A stretch of DNA of 64,000 nt, taken from assembly GCA_016706595.1 (NCBI GenBank), contig JADJJH010000007.1, positions 524,475-588,474 on the forward strand. The letters run 5' to 3'. Below the pieces are notes generated by a model. The model did no database searches. It had not been told where the DNA came from and worked only from the letters and a program-made list of their open reading frames with translations. The translations under genes and the position numbers were made by a program. Numbering within the stretch: position 1 is the first letter of the stretch; every line of letters begins with the position of its first letter. This DNA comes from Bacteroidota bacterium (GTDB lineage Bacteria > Bacteroidota > Bacteroidia > Chitinophagales > Chitinophagaceae). Shown in pieces: positions 1-10,530 of this stretch.

Positions 1-239
1 ACAGCGCCCGGAGTAGCAGGCACCCATTGATAAACATAATAAGTTCCGGCCGCATCGGCATTATTTAAAACCATTACATTCCCGGTAGTGTTATGGGTAA
101 GATAGCTAATAGTTCCTGTGGTATTCCATCCGGTAGCATTTGCTACAAAGTCGCCGTTAGTAATTAAATTTTGGGCTTTGCCAAAAAAGGTAGTTATGGC
201 AAGAAAAAAGGTGAGTAGTAAAATTTTATGCTTATTCAT
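1..239 (-). CDS. secreted protein, N-terminal part only
   Basis: The reading frame opens with ATG at 239 and runs off the left edge of the window, giving 79 codons. The first 22 residues form a signal peptide: a short Lys-containing N-terminus, a Leu/Phe-rich core and an Ala-Gln cleavage site (GKAQN). The mature start (NLITNGDFVANATGWN) looks like the beginning of a carbohydrate-binding-like beta-sandwich domain of the kind often found in T9SS cargo. The rest of the gene lies outside the window, so no function can be assigned. It is divergent from everything to its right. Confidence 0.75.
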   Translation of the reverse strand, partial: MNKHKILLLTFFLAITTFFGKAQNLITNGDFVANATGWNTTGTISYLTHNTTGNVMVLNNADAAGTYYVYQWVPATPGA

Positions 240-1095
240 ATGCCTTAGCTTTTATAGTATAGGTTTGTTATCTAATTTTTAATTTACCCAATTTTGGCAC
301 AATAATTGTAAAAGAATCAGGTTATCACTACAGGTAGTGAAGGGGTTTCAAAAGTAATAAAATTTGTAAATTTGATTGCTTATCACATAGTCATACATTT
401 ATATTTGAATAATGTATATGTATTTTTTTGCTAGAAACTTGGCTTAAATATTGAGTTTCAAGCAACATATTAGTTTCAAAATATATTTGTTAATGAAGGG
501 TTATTAAAATACTTATTACATTTTATTTAAATGTGTAAGCTAGTTGTATTGTGTATTTCATGATAAATGAATTCGAAAATAGGCTCTGAGTTCAAAACTA
601 TGGATGCTAGTTTACTTAACGAAGCCCCTACACTTTCTCATAGATATTCTTGAAGAAATACGGCATTAACAATTCATTTTCAATGCATATTTTTAGATAG
701 AAACCAAAACCGCAGACCGAACAGTAAAGAACTCATTTATCGGTCTAATTGTAAACGAAAATTCTCATCGCACGATAAGCTCACAACAACAGAACAGTGC
801 TCTCGCGCAATATTTGCTATTATACCGATTACGTTTTCAATATAGTCCAATTTGGATGTGCCTCATTGCCCTATTTTCAAGCTGTGTCGGCATTTACCAC
901 TGTAGCACTCAAAGTGTCTTTAGACTATGTATCGCTAACATCGGTATAAGATGGAATTACTTTCTATTCCCAAATTATGCAAGTTTTTATGAGTTTTAAT
1001 ATGCAGAGGATGATCATTTAATCGATAGAAATTATCCCAAAAAGCTTTCAGTATAAATTGTATATCTTATTTTCGATTACCAAATCTACCTACCT
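240..1095. other. intergenic region without recognised gene
   Basis: About 850 bp separate two divergent genes. The only open frame (814-999, + strand) has low-complexity, Phe/Tyr/Cys-rich content, no ribosome-binding context and no recognisable domain. The right half (about 600-1000) is slightly richer in G+C than the left, but no protein similarity, inverted repeat or RNA fold stands out. Confidence 0.4.
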
Positions 1096-1947
<852 letters not shown>

Positions 1948-1965
1948 CAGCAAAAATATTACGAT

Positions 1966-3105
1966 ATGCATTTTAACAATACCGATTTACAAAATGAAAT
2001 TAGTGCGATGATTCGCGATTTTGCCGACAAAAATATTCGTCCGAAAATGATGGAATGGGATGAAAGTCAAGAATTTCCGGTAGAGGTATTTAAAAAATTA
2101 GGCGAACTCGGATTGATGGGCGTTTTGATTCCAACCGAATATGGTGGCTCAGGCTTAACCTATTTCGAATATATAACGGTGGTTAGTGAAATCGCTAAAG
2201 TGTGTGGTTCCATTGGTTTATCGGTTGCTGCACATAACTCACTTTGTACCAATCATATTTATAAATTCGGAAGTGCCGAAATCAAAAAAAATTACTTACC
2301 AAAATTAGCTACGGGCGAATGGATAGGGGCGTGGGGGCTCACCGAAGCCAATACCGGATCGGATGCAGGTAATATGCAATGTGTGGCTGTTCGCGATGGC
2401 GATGATTGGGTAATTAATGGAACTAAAAACTGGATTACCCATGGTAAATCTGGTGATGTGGCCGTTGTGCTTTGCAGAACAGCTGAGCCTCGATCAAAAA
2501 ATAATATTACAGCCTTTGCGATTGAAAAAGGTACACCGGGTTTTTCGGCAGGCAAAAAAGAAAATAAATTAGGCATGCGTGCTTCCGAAACCTGCGAATT
2601 GGTTTTTGATAATTGTCGCATCTCAGATAAGCAACGTTTAGGTGAAATTGGCGAAGGATTTAAGCAAGCCATGATTATATTGGATGGAGGGCGAATATCT
2701 ATAGCTTCACTAGCCTTAGGTATTGCCAAAGGTGCGATGGAAGCATCCATTAAATATGCCAAAGAGCGCGAGCAGTTCGACCAACCGATTGCTAATTTCC
2801 AGGCTATACAATGGAAAATTGCCGACATGGCAACACAAATCGAAGCCGCCGAATTATTAATTTATCAATCGGCCGATAAGTTGATGCGTGGCGAACCCAT
2901 GACAAAAGAAAGCGCTATGGCAAAATACATGGCATCCGAAGTTTCGGTAAAAGTAGCTACCGAAGCAGTACAAATTTTTGGCGGATATGGTTATACCAAA
3001 GATTTTCCGGTGGAGAAATATTATCGCGATAGCAAACTATGTACCATAGGCGAAGGCACTTCTGAAATTCAGAAATTGGTAATAGCCCGGGATTTGTTGA
3101 AATAA
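1966..3105 (+). CDS. acyl-CoA dehydrogenase
   Basis: A 379-residue, full-length member of the short-chain acyl-CoA dehydrogenase family, which uses FAD to introduce a double bond at C2-C3 of acyl-CoA in beta-oxidation or amino-acid breakdown. The FAD/substrate motif GLTEANTGSDAG is at 124-135, the AKEREQFDQPI signature is in the C-terminal helical domain, and the end (IGEGTSEIQKLVIAR) carries the probable catalytic Glu363, in the position used by butyryl-CoA dehydrogenases. Length and motifs fit butyryl- or isobutyryl-type enzymes; substrate chain length cannot be read from sequence. It uses an ordinary ATG start 18 bp after the HhH gene. Confidence 0.95.
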   Translation: MHFNNTDLQNEISAMIRDFADKNIRPKMMEWDESQEFPVEVFKKLGELGLMGVLIPTEYGGSGLTYFEYITVVSEIAKVCGSIGLSVAAHNSLCTNHIYKFGSAEIKKNYLPKLATGEWIGAWGLTEANTGSDAGNMQCVAVRDGDDWVINGTKNWITHGKSGDVAVVLCRTAEPRSKNNITAFAIEKGTPGFSAGKKENKLGMRASETCELVFDNCRISDKQRLGEIGEGFKQAMIILDGGRISIASLALGIAKGAMEASIKYAKEREQFDQPIANFQAIQWKIADMATQIEAAELLIYQSADKLMRGEPMTKESAMAKYMASEVSVKVATEAVQIFGGYGYTKDFPVEKYYRDSKLCTIGEGTSEIQKLVIARDLLK

Positions 3106-3143
3106 TTTTTTTTGGGCGTTCGGGCGCGCTATTCGTTACAAGT

Positions 3144-3173
3144 CCCCCAATCCCGGAGGACCAGGATCGGGGG
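3144..3173. repeat. GC-rich intergenic hairpin
   Basis: CCCCCAATCC at 3144-3153 pairs with GGATCGGGGG at 3164-3173 with one mismatch, around a 10-nt loop, and is followed by CTCTTTT. The surrounding text (GGCGTTCGGGCGCG, then CACTACTATCGCTAACGCGG) resembles an interspersed intergenic repeat I know from other Bacteroidota genomes. It may also serve as terminator for the acyl-CoA dehydrogenase gene. Confidence 0.5.
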
Positions 3174-3243
3174 CTCTTTTCACTACTATCGCTAACGCGG
3201 AATTGTGCTAACTAGAATATTGTATCTTCGATAGAATATCGCC

Positions 3244-4875
3244 ATGCTTAAAAAAATATTTCAACTTATTATTTCTTTTCTGCTTTGCATGAGTTGGCAA
3301 AAAAACGTCATGGCGCAATTAAGTGCCGCTGATAGTGCTTACTTCAATAATGTTTTTTTAAATCCTTTGTATATCAACGATTCTGTATACCCGGGCACTT
3401 GGTATCAGTATGAACCGGTTACCTCATTCTATAATCATTACTTGATTATGGATACAAATTTTATTTTCAAAACGTCTGATCTCGACAGCATATCCAATCT
3501 AAGTATCGACGACTCATTACATCAATATGCGCAAATTAATTCTGAATTTAATGCTTACCCATCATTCATATCACAGAATGACCCAGTAGTTTCTTTACCA
3601 TTTCATCTTAATAATAAACAAGGCATTTCCTATTCATTTCTATATCCCGATACCAATCAAAATCATTGTAAAAACGCTTTTTTAATTGTTCCGGGTACAG
3701 GTACAAACGCCTCATATGATATTATTCGTGGCTTAGGTTATCATAATCAGTTGTGTTATGTTACCAATACTTGTCGCAGCTATGGTGATGTTTACACCTT
3801 TGTGAAACCCAATGAAGAGTTTAGAGCTATCTATTGGGATAAACGAAAACTCAATGAATATGTGGTTGATTATTTGATTACCCAAAATACTTTTTATGGT
3901 ACCAATTATTTAATAGAAATGATTGCCATGATCAAATATTTAAAAGCTAACTATGATAAAGTCTTTCTGATGGGTTTGTCAGAAGGTGGATATTCGGCAT
4001 TACTCTGTACCATGTATAGCAAGCCTGATGCTGCAGTGATTTCAGGCGGCTATTCAATTAACTTTGATACATGTACAACCGAAACCGGTATTTTATATAC
4101 CCGTTTCGATAGTTTGGTATATCAATATGATAAAGTGAAAGTGAAGGATAAAATTTCACAATCACCAACGCATTATTTATTTACTTGGGGCGATGGTGAT
4201 CCGGTTCTTACTATGGATCCGGAGCATGATTTTCATTATACCGAAAACTATTTTGGCGGAGTAGGACATTGCAGTTGGTTTTACGATTTTAATGATCATA
4301 CGTTCCCACCATGTAATACCATCGATACCTTCATCAATCGTATATTATCAATTCCGGAAGCTCATTTTTTTATCACTGATAGCAGCAGCAATGGCGATAG
4401 TTTATATACTCGGGTTCGATTTTGTAAATCCGCATCCTATACATTTGATATGTATCGAGATACTACTTTTATACAAACGTATACAGCGGTGAGCGATAGC
4501 ATCGACATTACACTCACAGATAGTGGTTTCTATTATCTTAAAAATATAATGGATACGAATAATATTCATGGCCGCTGTAACGATACGGTCTTTAAAAACA
4601 AACAACCTATTCCACTATTCCTCAGTTCATCAATTTCGCCACTTGGGATACTATTGCAAAACCCAATAACTGACAATTTAGTAATCACATGGAATCAGAC
4701 CAGCATCCCTTTTGCAAAATTGATAATATATAATTCTACCGGTCAAATGGTTTACCAAACACATCAATACCAATCAGGAATTCCTATTTCTACACAAAAT
4801 TGGCCAAAGGGTATTTATTTGGTAAGGATATTTCAAGACGATAAGAGCCTCTCATATCGGATTTTAAAACAATAA
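3244..4875 (+). CDS. secreted alpha/beta-hydrolase-like protein with T9SS sorting domain
   Basis: A 543-residue exported protein. A signal peptide (cleavage near MAQ, residue 25) precedes a domain with a nucleophile-elbow-like motif GLSEGGY at 244-250 (Ser246 as candidate nucleophile) and, after it, the segments TWGDGDPV and GHCSW that could supply the Asp and His of a hydrolase triad. This suggests an alpha/beta hydrolase, perhaps an esterase. The last 70 or so residues, with NPITDNL and a GIYLVRIF segment, form a type A C-terminal sorting domain recognised by the type IX secretion system. Substrate is unknown. Confidence 0.8.
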   Translation: MLKKIFQLIISFLLCMSWQKNVMAQLSAADSAYFNNVFLNPLYINDSVYPGTWYQYEPVTSFYNHYLIMDTNFIFKTSDLDSISNLSIDDSLHQYAQINSEFNAYPSFISQNDPVVSLPFHLNNKQGISYSFLYPDTNQNHCKNAFLIVPGTGTNASYDIIRGLGYHNQLCYVTNTCRSYGDVYTFVKPNEEFRAIYWDKRKLNEYVVDYLITQNTFYGTNYLIEMIAMIKYLKANYDKVFLMGLSEGGYSALLCTMYSKPDAAVISGGYSINFDTCTTETGILYTRFDSLVYQYDKVKVKDKISQSPTHYLFTWGDGDPVLTMDPEHDFHYTENYFGGVGHCSWFYDFNDHTFPPCNTIDTFINRILSIPEAHFFITDSSSNGDSLYTRVRFCKSASYTFDMYRDTTFIQTYTAVSDSIDITLTDSGFYYLKNIMDTNNIHGRCNDTVFKNKQPIPLFLSSSISPLGILLQNPITDNLVITWNQTSIPFAKLIIYNSTGQMVYQTHQYQSGIPISTQNWPKGIYLVRIFQDDKSLSYRILKQ

Positions 4876-5110
4876 AAATCAAGTGGCATACCTCCAAATT
4901 TGAAAGTATTAGGTTACAACATGCCAACTTCATCCTATGAATTGCCGTCAATGAGTTTAGAATTGAATTATTCTTTTTAAATTCACTAAAAATATTAACT
5001 CAGGTTGTGAGACATAGAGATCCCTACATCCTTTATAAATACTATAATGTGAGGCAAAACGGGTCTTTTGCATTAGGTTACTCAATAAACAAACATAAAA
5101 ACATAAACAT

Positions 5111-6178
5111 ATGAAATCAAAAAAATTACTTTTTAGCTTAAGCATCTTAGTAGGTATTTGTACTTATATTATTCTAGGATCAAGTAGTGGAGGCGTAATG
5201 GGTGCTGCCTCGTCAGGTTGTGGGGGCGGCGGTTGTCATTCCGCAAATCCAAATACTACGATTGCCTTGTTAGGAATTCCGGCAACAGGTTTTGTTCCGG
5301 GTACCATGTATTCCTTAACACTTTCAGTTTCCAATAGTTCAAAAGTGGCAGCTGGTTTTGATTTAGAAGTAAGTGGTGGAACCATAAGCAATGCCCCAAC
5401 CGGTACTATGTTGATGGGTGGTACCGAAATTCATCACACAACACCTAAAACCATGTTATCGGGCATGTCGCAATGGAATTTTAGTTGGACAGCCCCTATG
5501 ACAGGCACTGCAGTTACTTTTAATATTGCAGGTAATGCAGTAGATAATTTAGGTAGCTCGGCTGATGATGCATGGTCGGTTAAAACCGAAAACTTTACAG
5601 CAGCAGCTACTTCTGTTACACCACCTTCTATAATTTCATCTAGTGTAACGAGTATCACACAAAACAATGTGAGTATTAGCGGTAGTGTAAATGCTAATGG
5701 AGCTAGCACTTCGGTGAGTATCGATTACGGATTAACTACATCTTATGGCAGCAATCAAGTTACTACACCAGGTGTTGTGATTGGTACAACTGCAAGTCCT
5801 GTAAGCGCTACCATATCTGGATTAACTGCAGGTACATTGTATCATTATCGAATTAAGGCAACCAATAGTGCAGGCACTACCAACGGACCTGATGGAACTT
5901 TTACCACATTACCAAGCTCGGTAAGTAGTATCGATAAAGCCGGGTTTACAATGTATCCTAACCCTGCCGCGGATTATATTTTATTTTTGGCACCAAATGC
6001 TATTAACTCTTTACAAATTGCTGCTTACACATTGCAAGGAAGTAGGTTTAATTTAGAGGTCATAGCCAACAGTAAGCAAGAATATAAAGTAAATACATCA
6101 AATCTTACGGCAGGTTATTACGTATTAAACCTCATGGTGGATGGCAAAAATTATCAGCATACATTTATCAAACAATAA
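5111..6178 (+). CDS. choice-of-anchor V domain protein with fibronectin III-like and T9SS sorting domains
   Basis: A 355-residue exported protein. A signal peptide ends near residue 30 and is followed at once by SGCGGGGCHSANP, with Cys37, Cys42 and His43, and a Reeler-like domain (about 45-165) matching the 'choice-of-anchor V' type. A fibronectin III-like domain (about 168-268, with LTAGTLYHYRIKATN) follows, and the last 70 residues (MYPNPAADYI onward) are a T9SS type A sorting domain. The CX4CH arrangement resembles a haem c site with longer than canonical spacing. The gene ends just before an intrinsic terminator. Surface location is well supported, function unknown. Confidence 0.85.
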   Translation: MKSKKLLFSLSILVGICTYIILGSSSGGVMGAASSGCGGGGCHSANPNTTIALLGIPATGFVPGTMYSLTLSVSNSSKVAAGFDLEVSGGTISNAPTGTMLMGGTEIHHTTPKTMLSGMSQWNFSWTAPMTGTAVTFNIAGNAVDNLGSSADDAWSVKTENFTAAATSVTPPSIISSSVTSITQNNVSISGSVNANGASTSVSIDYGLTTSYGSNQVTTPGVVIGTTASPVSATISGLTAGTLYHYRIKATNSAGTTNGPDGTFTTLPSSVSSIDKAGFTMYPNPAADYILFLAPNAINSLQIAAYTLQGSRFNLEVIANSKQEYKVNTSNLTAGYYVLNLMVDGKNYQHTFIKQ

Positions 6179-6195
6179 GAAAAGGTAATTTTATG

Positions 6196-6230
6196 AAAAG
6201 GAAGTGGACTATAGACACTTCCTTTTTTTT
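6196..6230 (+). terminator. intrinsic terminator
   Basis: AGGAAGTG (6199-6206) pairs with CACTTCCT (6216-6223), and the stem runs into a tract of nine T residues. It lies 18 bp after the stop of the choice-of-anchor V gene. The upstream ATG at 6204 of the next reading frame falls inside this stem, which argues that the next gene starts at 6270. Confidence 0.9.
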
Positions 6231-6269
6231 TGTCTGCATATTCCTTTAATTTTACGAAAAATTTTTAGC

Positions 6270-6908
6270 ATGCACAGAATATGGATAGTAGTAATAGTTT
6301 GTTCAGTATTTGCTCTTTCGGTTTCTGCAAAATCAGAAAGCTTTAGCTCGTCGTCGTTGTTATTGGCACCGAAAAAGAAACAAACTTCAGGATTCGATAA
6401 ACGCCGATTATTATTAGGACCTGGTTTAGGATTCGGTGCAGGTAATCGCGCTTTCTCATTTAATATTTCTCCTTCATTGGGCTATGCACTCACCGATAAT
6501 TTTAATGTAGGCACTACTTTAGGTTTTAATTATTATCAAGCCAGTGAAGATTATATCAATCCGATAACGAATGCAAATGAAGTTTTCAAATATAAATATC
6601 CGGCTTACTCATTGAGTATCTGGGTAAGATATTTAATTGGAAATTATTTAATCGTAAACTTCGAGCCTGAAATCAATAATACTAAGTTTGTTGAATCGTA
6701 TAGTTTTACAAATTCAGGAAAAATCGTTGAAAAATCTCGTCGATTAATGGTTCCCTCAGTGTTAGTGGGTGCCGGTTATCCGCAACGAATTGGTAATTAT
6801 GGTTATAGTTATTTTATGGTGTGTTACGACTTAGTACAAGATCCAAATGCACGTTACTACCAAACTTTAGATTTACGTTTAGGGATCATGCTAAATTTAT
6901 GGCGATAG
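6270..6908 (+). CDS. outer-membrane beta-barrel protein
   Basis: This 212-residue protein starts with a clear signal peptide (MHRIWIVVIVCSVFALSVSA), and the mature part has alternating hydrophobic strands typical of small Bacteroidota beta-barrels (FNISPSLGYAL, YSLSIWVRYLIG, LDLRLGIMLNLWR at the C-terminus). The frame stays open back to 6204, but that start lies in the preceding terminator, so ATG 6270 is chosen. It is monocistronic as far as can be seen. Ligand or role is unknown; porin-like or structural functions are possible. Confidence 0.8.
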   Translation: MHRIWIVVIVCSVFALSVSAKSESFSSSSLLLAPKKKQTSGFDKRRLLLGPGLGFGAGNRAFSFNISPSLGYALTDNFNVGTTLGFNYYQASEDYINPITNANEVFKYKYPAYSLSIWVRYLIGNYLIVNFEPEINNTKFVESYSFTNSGKIVEKSRRLMVPSVLVGAGYPQRIGNYGYSYFMVCYDLVQDPNARYYQTLDLRLGIMLNLWR

Positions 6909-7079
6909 TGTTGAAGGAATATATGTAAAACCCTAAGCATGTTTATGTGGGTATTTATTTACATTCATCTATGAAAATTAGCACCTAGTTTCAAAGATCA
7001 TACTTAAAAATAAATTTTTTCTTGATATGAGAATTCTAAATTCATTCATAAATTGTAGTTTATAAAATTATAATTATCC

Positions 7080-7766
7080 ATGTTTAGATATTTTCTAATA
7101 ATTTGTTCGCTTCTTACTCATGTTTGTATTGCGCAAAATACAATTGGGATAAAATGCGGATATGCACAAACCTATGTCAGAAACAATGCTTTTTTTATTC
7201 CTGCAACACCCATTTATAGATTACAATACGGAATATCATACACTCGACAATTTAAAAGATTCAATTATGGTCTTGAAATACTGTCTGATAATCGCGGCTT
7301 TACACGTGACAACTATGTAAATAATTTAACGCCAATTTTAGAAGATACAAATATGTATCCACAAAAGGCAATCTATTCATATGTAAGTCTGCCAATATTT
7401 ATTGGTTATAAGTCAAAGCAACGTCTTTATTATAGTGGGAAAATTGGATATAGTTATTCGGTACTTTTACATGCAATTACCTATAAACCATTGGCTGATA
7501 AAAACACAGGCTTATACTCTATTGATTCTTCAGTAAATATCACGCATGATATTAATAGAAATGACCACTCATGGTTTTTAGAAATTGGTGGTGGTTATAA
7601 AATTACTCCCAAGTTTGAATTATCGGTTTTATTTAGAAATAATAGAAGTTTTATTTCACATCCGAAAGATAACTTTTACTCATATTTTGATAAATCAAAA
7701 CAAAGTTGGTTTTTTTTGAAGCACAGGATGTTTATACTATTCCTTGAAATCAATTACACATTATAA
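7080..7766 (+). CDS. outer-membrane beta-barrel protein, PorT-like
   Basis: A 228-residue protein with a signal peptide (FLIICSLLTHVCIAQ) and a mature domain of amphipathic strands (GIKCGYAQTYV, YRLQYGISYTRQF, KITPKFELSVLF) ending in FLEINYTL, a C-terminal strand suited to BAM-dependent insertion. It has the size and strand pattern of PorT-family/outer-membrane beta-barrel domain proteins. The next gene is a similarly sized barrel, so these may be surface proteins of one system or an expanded paralogous family. No specific function can be given. Confidence 0.75.
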   Translation: MFRYFLIICSLLTHVCIAQNTIGIKCGYAQTYVRNNAFFIPATPIYRLQYGISYTRQFKRFNYGLEILSDNRGFTRDNYVNNLTPILEDTNMYPQKAIYSYVSLPIFIGYKSKQRLYYSGKIGYSYSVLLHAITYKPLADKNTGLYSIDSSVNITHDINRNDHSWFLEIGGGYKITPKFELSVLFRNNRSFISHPKDNFYSYFDKSKQSWFFLKHRMFILFLEINYTL

Positions 7767-7832
7767 GGCAATTTACAACGATTAAACTCGATACAATAAA
7801 ATGCCATTCTCATCAACCTAACGCCAACATTG

Positions 7833-7937
7833 CCTAAGCAAAATGCGGGTATAGTAGCGGTTTGGCCATGTGTACTTCTAATATTCTTTTTTACTTTTGT
7901 TAAGCTGACCTTCTTTAATTGCCGCAATTCGCTTAGG
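7833..7937. repeat. short inverted-repeat element between two barrel genes
   Basis: CCTAAGCAAAATGCGG (7833-7848) and CCGCAATTCGCTTAGG (7922-7937) are inverted repeats matching at 13 of 16 positions, enclosing 73 bp without coding capacity. The unit sits immediately upstream of the barrel gene at 7989 and looks like a small non-autonomous interspersed repeat or a long RNA hairpin. A reading frame crosses it from 7830, but this is not believed to be coding. Confidence 0.45.
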
Positions 7938-7988
7938 TTGAAACGGTTAACAGATACCAGCATAAAATACACCACACAAAAAAAACTT

Positions 7989-8633
7989 ATGAGTATAAAA
8001 ATTAGAATAGCATTTTTTTTAATTTTTATACCTCATTTTAGTATGGCAAAGCCAACAAAAGAAATTCAAATAGGCGTATCGTATAACACAATGAAATGGG
8101 AAGTATATACCGGTATTCTACCCAAAACAATATACAGATTAAACAGTTTTAATACACAACCTCTTATTCGATTCGGCTTCACCTCTAAACACAAAAAAAA
8201 CTTTTCTTTACACACATTCTTGAGTTATCACGTTAGTGGCGGTAAGTTTAGATCAGATACCTCAAATTTTAAAGAAAAATACACAATGCATTCCATCGAA
8301 TTAGGCGCATTCTTATCATACAAAATAGTAAAAAATACCTCCATTGGTATTGGACTAAAAGCAAACTATCTACCCCTTTCATATCATACATCTTATGGTA
8401 CAGTAAATCAATCAGACACTTTGCCAAGAAAATGGGTTGTAGAAAATGTAAGGGATAAATTCATGAAATTATCAACCAATGCAGGTTTTGCAATTAAACA
8501 TCAACACAAAAAAATTTCATTCAGTTGGGAAGCTTGGTTTGGTTTACTTCCAATAGGCAATATGAATACGATGTCATATCGGGCCGATATCATTGAGAAC
8601 AATTACCGACTCATTGTAGGTTACAGAATTTAA
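7989..8633 (+). CDS. outer-membrane beta-barrel protein
   Basis: A 214-residue protein. The frame is open from 7830, but the signal peptide (MSIKIRIAFFLIFIPHFSMA) begins at 7989, after the inverted-repeat element, so this start is chosen. The mature part has strand-like segments (EIQIGVSYNTMKW, SIELGAFLSYKI, ISFSWEAWFG) and a barrel-like C-terminus (NNYRLIVGYRI). It is similar in size to the barrel at 7080 but not obviously a duplicate. Function unknown. Confidence 0.75.
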   Translation: MSIKIRIAFFLIFIPHFSMAKPTKEIQIGVSYNTMKWEVYTGILPKTIYRLNSFNTQPLIRFGFTSKHKKNFSLHTFLSYHVSGGKFRSDTSNFKEKYTMHSIELGAFLSYKIVKNTSIGIGLKANYLPLSYHTSYGTVNQSDTLPRKWVVENVRDKFMKLSTNAGFAIKHQHKKISFSWEAWFGLLPIGNMNTMSYRADIIENNYRLIVGYRI

Positions 8634-8648
8634 TCATAAGAATCAATA

Positions 8649-8678
8649 TTGCGATACAATAATATTGTCTAATCGCAA
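8649..8678. terminator. stable hairpin after barrel gene, possible terminator
   Basis: TTGCGAT (8649-8655) pairs with ATCGCAA (8672-8678), and inside it ACAAT pairs with ATTGT, leaving a short bulge. The flanking run is A-rich on the + strand, so a U-tract would exist only for leftward transcripts. It may act as a boundary between the barrel gene and recJ. Confidence 0.45.
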
Positions 8679-8766
8679 AAAAGTTTTCAACCATTGAAGT
8701 GTTCGCCTCTAAAATCTTGTATATTGCCATTGAGATAGAGTCATCAACATCCAGAACGTAAAACCT

Positions 8767-10461
8767 ATGCAAAAGAAATGGAAGCTAAAAAAAAGTCATG
8801 CCGATATTGTTCAACAATTACAAAACGATTTAAAAATTCATCCTGTTTTATGTGAACTATTACAGCAACGAGAAATCAATACGTATGAACAAGCACGTCA
8901 ATTTTTCAGAACGAGTGAAGAACATTTACATGACCCATTTTTAATGAAAGGAATGGATATTGCGGTAACGCGTATTCATCAAGCTATTGAAAACAAAGAA
9001 CGAATTTTAATCTACGGTGATTACGATGTTGATGGAACTACTTCGGTGGCTGTGGTTTACAGCTACTTACAAGCTATTCATCCCGATATTGAATATTATA
9101 TCCCACATCGTTTTACCGAAGGATATGGTATGTCGAATAAAGGTATTGAGTATGCCATTGCCAATCATTTCACTTTAATCATTACCCTCGATTGTGGTGT
9201 AAAATCTATCGTGCCCATTCATAAAGCCAAAGCAAACGGAATTGACACCATCGTGTGCGACCATCATTTACCCGATGATGATTTACCCGATGCGATTGCC
9301 ATTCTAAATCCCAAGCAAGCAGATTGCCCTTACCCGTATAAAGAACTTTGCGGATGTGGTATTGGGTATAAACTCATTTCGGCCTATGCATTAAAATATC
9401 AAGCGAATGTTGAAAGTGTACATAAACATCTCGATTTAGTGGCTACTGCTATTGCTGCCGATATTGTTCCTATCACCGGAGAAAATAGAACACTTTGTGT
9501 TTTAGGTTTACAAAAAGCAAATGCCAATCCTTGCATTTCATTACAAGCCCTTCGTTATATCAATGCACTGCAAAAAGAATTTACCATCAATGATTTGGTT
9601 TTCATTATTGCTCCACGTGTGAATGCTGCGGGTCGAATGGATGATGCACGAAAGGCGGTGGATATGTTTATTGCACCGGATTTAGAAACCGCAAAAGAAT
9701 ATGCGAATTTGTTGCATGAAGATAATCTGGTTCGTCGTGATATTGATAAACAAATTACCGCCGAGGCCCTTGAATTAGTAGATGCAATGAACAACGATGA
9801 AAGTTTACGTTCTACCGTTGTATATCATCCCGATTGGCATAAAGGCGTTGTAGGTATTGTAGCATCGCGATTAATAGAGCATCATTATCGCCCAACCATA
9901 GTACTTACGAAATCTGAAGGAAAAGTGAGTGGTTCGGCACGGTCGATTAAAGGATTTAATTTGTTTGATGGATTAAACCAATGTGCCGAATATTTGGAAA
10001 ATTGGGGTGGTCATTATTTTGCAGCCGGACTTACCATGAAGGAAGAAAATTTGAACCATTTTACGGCTAAGTTTAATGAAGTGGTAATTGCTTCAGTACC
10101 TGAAGAAATGTTTCAACCGGTAATTGAAATTGATGCCGAATTGCAACTTAAGGATATCAACGAATCCTTTTTACAAATTCTAAAACAATTTGCACCTCAT
10201 GGACCTGAGAATATGAAACCGATATTTTTATCGACGGCGCTTACTGATTTTCAAGACAGAACAACCATTGTAAAAGAGCAACATGTTCGGTTTTCGGTTC
10301 AACAAGCAAATGGCAAAGTATTTAACGGCATAGGGTTTAACCTTGCCGATAAAATGCCATTGATAAAATCGAAATCAAGTTTTGATATTTTATACCATCT
10401 CGAAGAGAATGAATTTAATGGGAATACGAGTATTCAATTGAAGGTGATTGATGTGAGATAA
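8767..10461 (+). CDS. recJ: single-stranded-DNA-specific exonuclease RecJ
   Basis: A 564-residue, full-length RecJ, the 5'-to-3' exonuclease acting on single-stranded DNA in recombination and repair. The DHH phosphoesterase motifs are present: GDYDVDG at 84-90 and CDHHLPD around 164-170 for metal binding, with APRVNAAGRMDDA further on. The DHHA1 nucleic-acid-binding domain follows with SGSARSIKGFNLFDGL and a GGHYFAAG motif, and an OB-fold-like C-terminal region ends the protein. It starts at ATG 8767. It marks the last clearly core gene before the accessory region. Confidence 0.97.
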   Translation: MQKKWKLKKSHADIVQQLQNDLKIHPVLCELLQQREINTYEQARQFFRTSEEHLHDPFLMKGMDIAVTRIHQAIENKERILIYGDYDVDGTTSVAVVYSYLQAIHPDIEYYIPHRFTEGYGMSNKGIEYAIANHFTLIITLDCGVKSIVPIHKAKANGIDTIVCDHHLPDDDLPDAIAILNPKQADCPYPYKELCGCGIGYKLISAYALKYQANVESVHKHLDLVATAIAADIVPITGENRTLCVLGLQKANANPCISLQALRYINALQKEFTINDLVFIIAPRVNAAGRMDDARKAVDMFIAPDLETAKEYANLLHEDNLVRRDIDKQITAEALELVDAMNNDESLRSTVVYHPDWHKGVVGIVASRLIEHHYRPTIVLTKSEGKVSGSARSIKGFNLFDGLNQCAEYLENWGGHYFAAGLTMKEENLNHFTAKFNEVVIASVPEEMFQPVIEIDAELQLKDINESFLQILKQFAPHGPENMKPIFLSTALTDFQDRTTIVKEQHVRFSVQQANGKVFNGIGFNLADKMPLIKSKSSFDILYHLEENEFNGNTSIQLKVIDVR

Positions 10462-10530
10462 AAGAAAAGACTTTGATATAAAATCATTACATAAGATAAA
10501 TAATATTTAAATTCTGTCACAAATCTATCT

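Noticed and set aside
814..999. 61-codon open frame in the first intergenic region
   Set aside because: Biased composition, no ribosome-binding context, no domain and no neighbour logic.
2292..2828. 178-codon frame antisense to the acyl-CoA dehydrogenase gene
   Set aside because: Shadow of a strongly supported gene; product has no recognisable feature.
6204..6269. Upstream start of the barrel gene at 6270
   Set aside because: The ATG lies within the stem of an intrinsic terminator and precedes the real signal peptide.
9555..9794. 79-codon frame antisense to recJ
   Set aside because: Shadow frame inside a conserved gene.
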